Shown here piece after piece: positions 8,082-15,356 of a stretch of 48,217 bases of DNA. Source of the stretch: Flavobacteriaceae bacterium UBA3478 (GTDB taxonomy: Bacteria; Bacteroidota; Bacteroidia; Flavobacteriales; Flavobacteriaceae). The stretch is taken from positions 1 to 48,217 of the forward strand of contig DFQX01000024.1 in the NCBI GenBank assembly GCA_002381155.1, given 5' to 3'. Position 1 is the first letter of the stretch, and each line of letters starts with the position of its first letter. The notes under the pieces are model-generated. The model worked only from the letters and a program-made list of their open reading frames with translations. It was not told where the DNA came from and searched no databases. The position numbers and the translations under genes are program-made.

Positions 8082-9317
8082 TTACTTCATCTTCAAACCC
8101 TCATAAAGAATCGCCTTTCGGATATTTAAGTCATAGATCGCCTGTTGCTCTCTTGTCGGATAGACCCTATTAGACAAAAAGATATAGATGAGTTCAGTGG
8201 CGGGATCTACCCAAAAGAAAGTGCCGGTGAAGCCAGAATGCCCATATCCTGATGGATCTGCTAAAGGTGAAGGGTATGAATCTTCATAGGAAAGGGTATC
8301 ATTATCGATCATTGGTTTGTCAAAGCCCAGTCCTCTTCGGTTGTTGTTTTCTTTGAATTGAATTTGTGTGAAGGTCTCTACGGTCGAATTCTTTAGAAAT
8401 TGTTCTCCTTTGTATTCTCCTCCGTTTAAGAGCATTTCTAAGACTGGGAGTAATGAGTGGGTGTTGGCGAATAAACCTGCGTTACCTGAAACGCCTCCTA
8501 GTAATGCTGCATTTTCATCGTGAACCCAACCTCGAGTTAGTGTTTTTCTAAAGAGGTTGTCCTGCTCTGTAGGTACGATGCGCTCTATAGAAACTTTATC
8601 TGCTGGATTAAATAGAAGCTCACTCGCACCTAGCCTTTCAAAGAAGTTTTGATTTAAATAAGTTTCGAAGTCTTTACCGCTCAAACGCTCAACGACCTCT
8701 GGAATCATCAAAAAGGTAAGACCTGAATAGCGATAGGTTTTGTCTGAATGTTTTGATTTTCTTGCCTTGCGGTAAACGTAAGATTTAAATTTTTGGTGAA
8801 TGAAGACTCCTTCGTAGGCCTTGGTTGGGTACTTTTTTGAATGCTCGTCGCTTACCCATCGATTTTTCAACTGTTGGTTTCTTTTCGTGATCTTGTTGAG
8901 GTAAACGATGTAGGGAACGATTCCCCCGTGATGCGCTAGTAATTCTCTAACCGTTAGCTTTCTTTTCTTAGAGTGTTTCTTCCAATCAGGAAAGTAGCTG
9001 CTAAAAGGAGCATCGAGATTTAAGAGCCCATCATCGTAGAGTTTCATAAGCGCTAGGGTTGAGCCAACTACCTTGGTAATAGACGCTAAATCGTATAAGT
9101 CACTTAAGCTTACCGTTGTAATACTGTCATAGGTGTGAAATCCATAGGCCTTATTTACTAAGATCTTCTCTCCCTTTTTTAGGAAAACTTGTGCTCCAGG
9201 GAAAGCACCATTTCTAATACCGTTTTCTACAATGCTATCGATGCGTTGTTGGGTATTAAGTTGTGCGATGGCAGGTTGTATCGATAGGCTGAAGAGTAGA
9301 ATAAAAAGGCTTCTCAT
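8082..9317 (-). CDS. Class C beta-lactamase-like serine hydrolase
   Basis: A 411-residue exported protein (signal peptide MRSLFILLFS... to AIAQ). Catalytic motifs of the class C/penicillin-binding family are present: ASITK (Ser79, Lys82), YSG (Tyr197) and the C-terminal box GHSGFTGT. Such proteins act as D-Ala-D-Ala peptidases, esterases or amidases; in Bacteroidota the same domain is also found fused behind GH3 glucosaminidases, so a peptidoglycan-related role is possible. ATG 9317 is chosen over the in-frame GTG at 9320. It begins 4 bases after the methyltransferase stop, implying co-transcription with the upstream methyltransferase genes. Confidence 0.85.
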   Translation of the reverse strand: MRSLFILLFSLSIQPAIAQLNTQQRIDSIVENGIRNGAFPGAQVFLKKGEKILVNKAYGFHTYDSITTVSLSDLYDLASITKVVGSTLALMKLYDDGLLNLDAPFSSYFPDWKKHSKKRKLTVRELLAHHGGIVPYIVYLNKITKRNQQLKNRWVSDEHSKKYPTKAYEGVFIHQKFKSYVYRKARKSKHSDKTYRYSGLTFLMIPEVVERLSGKDFETYLNQNFFERLGASELLFNPADKVSIERIVPTEQDNLFRKTLTRGWVHDENAALLGGVSGNAGLFANTHSLLPVLEMLLNGGEYKGEQFLKNSTVETFTQIQFKENNNRRGLGFDKPMIDNDTLSYEDSYPSPLADPSGYGHSGFTGTFFWVDPATELIYIFLSNRVYPTREQQAIYDLNIRKAILYEGLKMK

Positions 9318-9321
9318 CACA

Positions 9322-9996
9322 TTAGTGTTTGATATACATTGAATAATAAAGGGCTGCCTTTAGTTCGTAGGTCTCCTGATCAAATTGAATGCTATCTAGA
9401 AGATCTTTCGGTTTGCCCATATGCTCAAATTCGGCACCTATCAGTGATTTGAGTTGTTCTAAATTACAGTTAAATGAGGTAGATTCTACCTTTACAACTT
9501 GTTCTTTAAAGCCTTGAAAATCTTGATAGTTACTGAGATTTTTGGCGTGGTTGTAATCGGTTGTCTCAATGGTAATATCTACTAACTTCAAAATAGATGC
9601 ATAGTCTACTTCAAAATCACAACAAATTAAACAACCTCCTTTGTTTAGTCTTTGAGTGTATTTTTTTAGCATCACGGTGTCGATATATTCAAGGGAGCCA
9701 AAAAAGCATAGTAGATCGCAATAATCAGGAAGTTCTTCAAGCCGGTTAGTGTAGGTTATCGTCGGATGAGATGTAGCTTTTTCAATCATTGCTTGACTAG
9801 GGTCATAACCGATCACTGTATTTGCATAAGGTATTAATGCTATACATGAAGCGCCCACTCCGCATCCTATGTCTAAAGCTGTTTTGAAATGACGACCTTT
9901 TAAAACCTCAGATAGAATAAGCTCGTGTAATGGAGGTCTATACGCACTGTAATAGATAGATTCTGAATTATTATATGCAGATGAAGGTTGAGACAC
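9322..9996 (-). CDS. Class I SAM-dependent methyltransferase
   Basis: A 224-residue cytosolic protein with the Rossmann-fold SAM-binding motif I ALDIGCGVGASC near residues 40-51, followed by an acidic residue at the end of strand 2 (GYDPSQAM). No further substrate-determining motif is recognised. The start is GTG at 9996, 5 bases after the stop of the preceding methyltransferase; no in-frame ATG lies nearby. It is not closely similar to the adjacent methyltransferase, so this is not a recent duplication. Part of a tight GNAT - methyltransferase - methyltransferase - serine hydrolase run. The methyl acceptor cannot be predicted. Confidence 0.8.
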   Translation of the reverse strand: MSQPSSAYNNSESIYYSAYRPPLHELILSEVLKGRHFKTALDIGCGVGASCIALIPYANTVIGYDPSQAMIEKATSHPTITYTNRLEELPDYCDLLCFFGSLEYIDTVMLKKYTQRLNKGGCLICCDFEVDYASILKLVDITIETTDYNHAKNLSNYQDFQGFKEQVVKVESTSFNCNLEQLKSLIGAEFEHMGKPKDLLDSIQFDQETYELKAALYYSMYIKH

Positions 9997-10001
9997 TTCT
10001 G

Positions 10002-10622
10002 TTAGTCAAGTTTTTTAAATACTCCAAATAAGAAGTTTTGGGATCCTCCCATCGGAGTAATGTGGTCTACCCTTGTTGTTTTGATCATTTCAAATGCCGT
10101 ACTGTTCAAACACTGCTGTAAGGTCTGTTCATTATATTGTTTGATTTCAAGAGCGCTACATTTTTTTGGACCATCTGAAGAGAATCCTCCAATGATGGCA
10201 TAATCCTTTGTGCCCTTATTGAGAATGCTGAGGTATTTACCGATCGCTTGCTCTGTGATTTGAAAATGGAACGAGGCCCGATCATGCCAAAGCGTATAAG
10301 TAGTATTAGGTTGAAAGTCTAAAATATCTGAAACAATCCACTTCACCTTATCTGCATCAGACTGTAATCGTTCTTTTGCTCTTTCAATAGCAGCAGCTGA
10401 GATGTCTAGAACCGTTAAGTTGGTGAATCCCATTTTAAGTAGGTGATCAACTAAGTGGCTGTCACCTCCACCTACATCAATGATGTTAGCATTCTTCGAA
10501 AGGTTGAGTTCTTCGATCAGTTTTAGAGAAGTGGCAGGAATTTCTTGTGTCCAACTTACCTCGTGAGGTTGTTTGGTGGTGTAAATATGTTCCCAGTGGT
10601 CTTTGAGGTTCTTTTCCATCAT
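10002..10622 (-). CDS. Class I SAM-dependent methyltransferase
   Basis: A 206-residue protein with motif I IIDVGGGDSHLVDHL and motif II VLDISAAAIERAK, then the WHDRASFHF sequence typical of a widespread methyltransferase subgroup in bacteria. The N-terminus HWEHIYTTK also fits that subgroup. The start ATG 10622 overlaps the stop of the GNAT gene by one base (TAATG), which argues for translational coupling; a second ATG follows immediately at 10619. Small-molecule methylation is likely, but the acceptor is unknown. Confidence 0.8.
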   Translation of the reverse strand: MMEKNLKDHWEHIYTTKQPHEVSWTQEIPATSLKLIEELNLSKNANIIDVGGGDSHLVDHLLKMGFTNLTVLDISAAAIERAKERLQSDADKVKWIVSDILDFQPNTTYTLWHDRASFHFQITEQAIGKYLSILNKGTKDYAIIGGFSSDGPKKCSALEIKQYNEQTLQQCLNSTAFEMIKTTRVDHITPMGGSQNFLFGVFKKLD

Positions 10623-11188
10623 TATTCTGTTTTCCAATCCCAAAGTACGATATCCCACTCAGCATTTCCATACTCGATTTTGTGAATGATCTGAAACCCT
10701 GCCCTTAAATGTGTTCGAAGTGACCGTGGATTTTTGCAATCCACGTCTGTTAGGCAATATTCAAAGGCGCCTGAGTATTGTGATTGATATTTCTTGTAGA
10801 TCCCTTGCGCAATACCTTGTCCTCCATAGTTTCTATCTATACAAAGTTGTCCAACTACAGTGTAGTTGGTCTTTGCGAGCGGACACCCCTTAAACGATAG
10901 TTGATTAATTTGATTAAATAAATCGTCGAGTAAGTCGTGATTCCCGATAATCCTGCGATCGGTGACTAGGGCATATCCGACTACTTTATCACCATCTTTA
11001 GCGATAATTGCAGGGAGTAGCTCATGCATTTTTACAAGTAGTGAAACATCATATTCTGCTGTAACAAAACCGGTCCTTTCCCTAAGTTCGGGAACAATAG
11101 TTTCTTTCTGATGTCTTTTTTGAATATCCTTAATCTGTCGAAGTTCATCGAGAGATTCAGTAAGGTGAAAAGTGATTCGTTGATTCAC
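10622..11188 (-). CDS. GNAT-family N-acetyltransferase
   Basis: A 188-residue protein with the GNAT core: LVKMHELLPAIIAKDGDKVVGYALV (strands 2-4), QLCIDRNYGGQGIAQGIY, in which the acetyl-CoA pyrophosphate loop is YGGQGIA, and a C-terminal HLRAGFQIIHKI strand. It should transfer an acetyl group from acetyl-CoA to an amine of a small molecule or protein terminus. The start is GTG at 11188; no ATG is available between the upstream stop and the domain. It is the first gene of the minus-strand run reaching 8082 and is transcribed away from the DUF2007 gene, with a 54-base divergent gap. Confidence 0.85.
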   Translation of the reverse strand: MNQRITFHLTESLDELRQIKDIQKRHQKETIVPELRERTGFVTAEYDVSLLVKMHELLPAIIAKDGDKVVGYALVTDRRIIGNHDLLDDLFNQINQLSFKGCPLAKTNYTVVGQLCIDRNYGGQGIAQGIYKKYQSQYSGAFEYCLTDVDCKNPRSLRTHLRAGFQIIHKIEYGNAEWDIVLWDWKTE

Positions 11189-11242
11189 AGGTTATCTTTT
11201 ACAAGATTAAGGTAGTCGATATAATCCTTGTATCTTAAGGGT

Positions 11243-11455
11243 ATGAATAAACATGTAAAAATTTTGACAAGTAGTGCCATTATCGTTCAAGGGGCTGCAC
11301 AATCTTTAAAGGAGCAAGGAATTATACCTCTTATCAAAAACATCAATGAGTCTGGGCGTTTAGCTGGTTTCGGAACTTTACCCGATGAGGTAGAACTTCA
11401 TGTATTAGAATCAGAGGCCGAGGCGGCGCTTGATCTTATCAAAGACTTTGCTTAA
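11243..11455 (+). CDS. DUF2007-type putative signal-transducing protein
   Basis: A 70-residue protein of the short alpha/beta DUF2007 family: a strand (HVKILTSSAIIVQGAAQSLK), a central LIKNINESGRLAGFG loop and the closing VELHVLESEAEAALDLIKDF. Family members resemble a half GlnB domain and occur alone or fused to other domains; no biochemical function is established to my knowledge. ATG 11243 is chosen over upstream in-frame codons because it fits the family length. Its stop codon directly touches the stop of the convergent MFS gene, with no spacer. Confidence 0.8.
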   Translation: MNKHVKILTSSAIIVQGAAQSLKEQGIIPLIKNINESGRLAGFGTLPDEVELHVLESEAEAALDLIKDFA

Positions 11456-12718
11456 TTACTCGCTCTTTTCGTGAGCTTCAAGGTCACTCTCCAAATCTAA
11501 TTTTCTAAAGGTTGGAGAGATAACACCAGTGGTAAGCACGGTTAAAATGGTCATACTACCTCCAAATACAACAGCGGTTACGGTGCCCATTAATTTTGCA
11601 GTCACTCCACTTTCAAATGCTCCCAGTTCATTTGAAGAACCCACAAACATAGTATTTACTGAGGCTACCCTTCCTCTCATGTGATCTGGAGTTTTGAGTT
11701 GTAAGATGGTTTGACGAATCACCATTGACACCCCATCAGTTACTCCACTAAAGAAGAGCGCTACCACTGAAACCCAGAAAATCGTTGAAAGGCCAAAGGC
11801 GATAATGGATAGTCCAAACCCAAAAATGGCAACTAATAGCTTAAGGCCAGCATTTTTACTAATAGGAATGTAGGCGGTAATAAGCATGGTTAAAAAAGCA
11901 CCTACTGCCGGGGCCGCTCTTAATATTCCGAAGCCTTCAGATCCGACCTTTAAAATATCTTGAGCGAAGATAGGTAATAGTGCTACAGCCCCACCAAAAA
12001 GTACGGCAACCATATCTAGGGTGAGTGCTCCTAAGATGGCCTTAGTGTTAAAGACAAAGCGCACACCTTCTTTTAAACTTTGTAAAACAGGCTCCCCAAT
12101 TTTAGGATTCATCACCGGTTTTCGGCTAATTAAGGACCCTAGAAATAAGGCAATCATCACTAGAATAAATATGATGCAGAGTGACCAGTGAACTCCGATC
12201 CAATTAATCGTGAATCCTCCAATCGCAGGTCCTAAAATCGAAGCCATTTGCCAAGTTGAACTACTCCACGTCGCAGCGTTCGGATATACTTTTTTAGGCA
12301 CAATCAGCGCGATTAATGAAAAAATAGTTGGCCCAAAGAAAGAGCGTAATAGTCCCCCAAAAAATACAAAGGCGTAAATCGAGTAAAGTATTGTTTTTTT
12401 ATCCCAGGAAATTGAATCACTGGAGATGAAAAATAAGCCCAAGCTAATCAGAGAGAATAAAGCAATAATCAGTAGAAATAGATTACGCTTTTCTTTTTGA
12501 TCGACTATATGACCTGCAAAAAGAGCCATACCTAATGCAGGTATAATCTCCATGAGTCCAATGAGACCGAGAGAAAGAGGATCTTTAGTGAGCGAATAAA
12601 CTTGCCATTCAACGACAATAAATTGCATCGACCAAGCAAAAACCAAAACAAATCGAAGCGCTAAAAAAATATTAAACTCTTTTATTCTAAGCGCGGCGTA
12701 GGGATCTCTATTTGCCAT
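11456..12718 (-). CDS. MFS transporter, EntS-like exporter type
   Basis: A 420-residue membrane protein with about 12 hydrophobic helices and a central cytoplasmic loop (residues about 195-220). The N-terminal half (FVLFGGLLRSFFGPTIFSLI-like segment and VYPNAATWSSSTWQ) and the C-terminal DHMRGRVASVNTMFVGSSNELGAFESG motif match the EntS/MFS_3 exporter group. It starts 95 bases downstream of the TPP-riboswitch-controlled TonB receptor on the same strand with no clear terminator between them, so it may be co-transcribed. If so, it would be controlled by thiamine status and might move thiamine or a precursor over the inner membrane. That is inference; an unrelated efflux function is equally possible. 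Confidence 0.85.
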   Translation of the reverse strand: MANRDPYAALRIKEFNIFLALRFVLVFAWSMQFIVVEWQVYSLTKDPLSLGLIGLMEIIPALGMALFAGHIVDQKEKRNLFLLIIALFSLISLGLFFISSDSISWDKKTILYSIYAFVFFGGLLRSFFGPTIFSLIALIVPKKVYPNAATWSSSTWQMASILGPAIGGFTINWIGVHWSLCIIFILVMIALFLGSLISRKPVMNPKIGEPVLQSLKEGVRFVFNTKAILGALTLDMVAVLFGGAVALLPIFAQDILKVGSEGFGILRAAPAVGAFLTMLITAYIPISKNAGLKLLVAIFGFGLSIIAFGLSTIFWVSVVALFFSGVTDGVSMVIRQTILQLKTPDHMRGRVASVNTMFVGSSNELGAFESGVTAKLMGTVTAVVFGGSMTILTVLTTGVISPTFRKLDLESDLEAHEKSE

Positions 12719-12813
12719 AAAAAGCCGATGAGTTTGAAAATTCTATAACCAAAGTATGGAATTTTAGAAGGCCAAACACACCGGCCTAATCGAATTTGAT
12801 AGTAGTAGGATAA

Positions 12814-15153
12814 TTAAAATTTAAAGGTTATCCCTGCTAAGAAGTTTGCTGTGGCTTGCGGATAATAACCCGCCCCATCAGCGGTGACCGTCTCACCATT
12901 TGCTCCGGGATAGTCATAAGTATAGTAATAGCCTCGATCTACATATTCTGCATTGAAGATGTTATTGATAAGTGCGGTGAAAGTAATAGACTTAAACACT
13001 GATTTTGACTCAATCTGGTAAATCAAATTCAAATCGCTAGTAAAATAAGCCTCGAGTACATCTAGGCTTGAAACTTTGCTCCCTAGATTACTCATGTATT
13101 GTTCACCGACATACTTAGACAAGAAGGCTAATTGAAAATGTTCGCTGGGAGTATAGGTGAATTGGTTACCCATAATTAACCCAGGAGAGAATGATAAAGG
13201 TGTATCTCCAAGGTTTTTTAGTTCACCGAAAACCAGGGCGTTGAAGTCTTGGTTGCGATTGGCACTAAATGCTGCATTAGGTTGGACACTAAAGCTATCA
13301 GATATTCTATAATCAGCATCTAACTCAAGTCCTAATCGGTAGCTTTTTCCGCTAGTCGCTCTTATTGGTGCACCCACGTCATCAATAGCTCCTGTAAGAA
13401 CCAGTTGATCGGTATAATTCATGAAATATCCATTGGCATTTAAGCGTAATCTTTCGTTTTGAAAGCGCCATCCTAATTCAAAATCATCTAGCCTTTCAGC
13501 TGTGCTCACTCCGTTTTCAAAATCGTTTCGATTTGGCTCTCTATGTGCTCGAGCAAATGAAAAATAGAGATCACTTATGTCAGCTAAACGATAGATTAAA
13601 CCAGCTTTAGGGTTGAAGAAATTGAAGTTGGCATCAACATCGATTGGAGCTCGATCAGAGGTTAATCCTTTTGTTTGGTAAGAGACGAATCTCCCTTGAA
13701 GGTCTAGATAACCCGACAGCTTGTTAGTGATTTTAAAGGTTGCCTTAGAGAAGAAACTGAGGTCCGTTTTTAAAGCAACGCTGAAGTAATAGTGATCTCT
13801 GATCGAAGTGCTACTTACTAGATCACTACCCCAAATCACTTCGCCAAAGTGATCGCCGGTATAGTGGCTGTATGAGATGCCATTAATCATGTTTATATCT
13901 TCTCTGGAGTAATTGGCATTAAAGTTGGCTACATAAAAGTCGTTGTCGAGCCATCTTCTTACCACAAGGTCACTACCGTCAATAATCAGGTTATTAAAAT
14001 CAGAAGCACTCTCATCGTTTTTATATTGCTCGAAAAACCCTGACCCTTTGGTGTAGTTTAAACTAAGGTTAGTTGACCAGTGATTGTTTATGATCTCATT
14101 CCAATGTAGTTGATAATGATTTTGTTCATAATCATCTACCTCATTTTCATAGGTGTATGGATTTTGCCTGCGGTTTTCAGCGAGTTGTTGAGGGTCAAGA
14201 CCAAACCACGCCTGATAAGTACGTTCATTGCCGCCAAAAGTAATGGCTTTGATTAGTCGATTGGAGTCGCTGTAGGCAGCTTGTAAAAAATATGATTTTA
14301 GATCTGCAAAGGCTCTATCAACGTAGCCGTCTGACGAAATATTAGATAGCCTACCTGATAGTTCAAAGTTTTCATTAATTCTTCCTGTAGTGAATTTAAC
14401 GGTGTGTTTACGGGTATTAAATGACCCAAATGAATTCGAGGTTTCACCTCCAGCCTGATCGGCCATTGCATCGGTCAAAATATTTAGGCTTGCCCCGAAT
14501 GCTCCAGATCCATTAGTTGAAGTTCCTACGCCTCGTTGTAACTGTAGATTTTCGGTAGAAGAGGCAAAATCTCCCAAGTTTACCCAGAAAGTTCCGTGAC
14601 TTTCAGCGTCGTTATAGGGAATACCATTAATTGTAACATTGATACGTTCACTGTTAGATCCACGAACGTTGAGGTAGGTGTATCCGACACCAGCGCCAGC
14701 GTCAGAAGATGAAATTACTGAAGGGAGGTAATTCAACAAGACCGGAATATCCTGTCCCAGATTTCGTTTGGCGATTTCCTTTTTATCAAAATTGGTAAAA
14801 GTAACTGGCGTGTTTGAATTGGCTCGAACCGCACTTACTAATACTTCATCAAGAACAAATTCATTCGATGAAAGAATAATTAGAATCGAGTCATCGGCTA
14901 CTAGATTGATTTCTTGTTCTTTCGATTGGTAGCCGATAAAGGAAATCTGGAGAGTGTAACGCCCCTCGACCAGACGTAATTTAAAGTTGCCTTCTTCATC
15001 GGTGGCTACACCTTTGTTTGATTCTTCGACAATTACCGTTGCACCGCTTAATGGTTCGCTACTTTGATTAACGATTTTTCCAGATAAGAGTCGTTCTTGT
15101 GCGTTTGTAACTAGGTTTACAAACAAGAATAAGAAAAGTAGATTTTTCTTCAT
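12814..15153 (-). CDS. TonB-dependent receptor for thiamine or a thiamine precursor (riboswitch-controlled)
   Basis: A 779-residue outer-membrane receptor. It has a signal peptide (MKKNLLFLFLF... ending TNAQ), an N-terminal carboxypeptidase-regulatory-like domain (GKIVNQSSEPLSGATVIVEE), then a plug domain with LPSVISSSDAGAGVGYTYLN and the conserved NVTINGIPYND-type motif, and a beta-barrel ending in GITFKF. The 5' leader carries a TPP riboswitch at about 15232-15306, so expression should fall when thiamine pyrophosphate is plentiful. Riboswitch-controlled TonB receptors are established as thiamine importers in Bacteroides, and this is predicted to do the same. The start ATG 15153 is preferred to an upstream in-frame codon because it yields the proper signal peptide. 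Confidence 0.92.
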   Translation of the reverse strand: MKKNLLFLFLFVNLVTNAQERLLSGKIVNQSSEPLSGATVIVEESNKGVATDEEGNFKLRLVEGRYTLQISFIGYQSKEQEINLVADDSILIILSSNEFVLDEVLVSAVRANSNTPVTFTNFDKKEIAKRNLGQDIPVLLNYLPSVISSSDAGAGVGYTYLNVRGSNSERINVTINGIPYNDAESHGTFWVNLGDFASSTENLQLQRGVGTSTNGSGAFGASLNILTDAMADQAGGETSNSFGSFNTRKHTVKFTTGRINENFELSGRLSNISSDGYVDRAFADLKSYFLQAAYSDSNRLIKAITFGGNERTYQAWFGLDPQQLAENRRQNPYTYENEVDDYEQNHYQLHWNEIINNHWSTNLSLNYTKGSGFFEQYKNDESASDFNNLIIDGSDLVVRRWLDNDFYVANFNANYSREDINMINGISYSHYTGDHFGEVIWGSDLVSSTSIRDHYYFSVALKTDLSFFSKATFKITNKLSGYLDLQGRFVSYQTKGLTSDRAPIDVDANFNFFNPKAGLIYRLADISDLYFSFARAHREPNRNDFENGVSTAERLDDFELGWRFQNERLRLNANGYFMNYTDQLVLTGAIDDVGAPIRATSGKSYRLGLELDADYRISDSFSVQPNAAFSANRNQDFNALVFGELKNLGDTPLSFSPGLIMGNQFTYTPSEHFQLAFLSKYVGEQYMSNLGSKVSSLDVLEAYFTSDLNLIYQIESKSVFKSITFTALINNIFNAEYVDRGYYYTYDYPGANGETVTADGAGYYPQATANFLAGITFKF

Positions 15154-15186
15154 TTTAAAGAAATTTAAAACGAATAAAAAGAGGTA

Positions 15187-15213
15187 ATTATTCTTGATTA
15201 GTAAATGAATAAT
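15187..15213 (-). terminator. Candidate expression-platform hairpin of the TPP riboswitch
   Basis: Between the aptamer and the receptor start, the minus-strand RNA can form a 7-bp stem (ATTATTC with GAATAAT, 13-base loop), followed after six bases by a run of five U (CTCTTTTTA). This could be a weak transcription attenuator acting with the aptamer. The stem is A/U-only except one pair, so its stability is doubtful, and control at translation initiation is an alternative. Confidence 0.35.
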
Positions 15214-15231
15214 TGTTTGAAGCATTTGCTT

Positions 15232-15306
15232 CGGTTTCCCTAAACAGCATTACCTGTTCTAGGTTCATTGGGTATGATCTCAGCCTTAAAAAAGCACCCC
15301 TTTTGA
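15232..15306 (-). promoter_or_regulatory. TPP riboswitch (THI element)
   Basis: On the minus strand the conserved aptamer blocks occur in the right order: GGGGTGC (15300-15294), CTGAGA (15283-15278) followed by ACCC, GAACCT (15266-15261), GGTAATGC (15254-15247) and TAGGGAAA (15242-15235). These form the P2/P3 thiamine-sensing and P4/P5 pyrophosphate-sensing arms of the TPP aptamer. The canonical GCGTAGGGA is here GTTTAGGGA, a minor variation. It lies about 80 bases upstream of the TonB receptor start and should repress that gene when thiamine pyrophosphate is bound. Outer limits of P1 are approximate. Confidence 0.93.
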
Positions 15307-15356
15307 GAACGTAACAAAGGTAAGTCAGAAATGAATTATTTAAAGCCTTATATAGC

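Noticed and set aside
10486..10671. 61-residue minus-strand ORF overlapping the methyltransferase and GNAT ends
   Set aside because: Lies out of frame within two well-supported coding regions and has no protein-like features.
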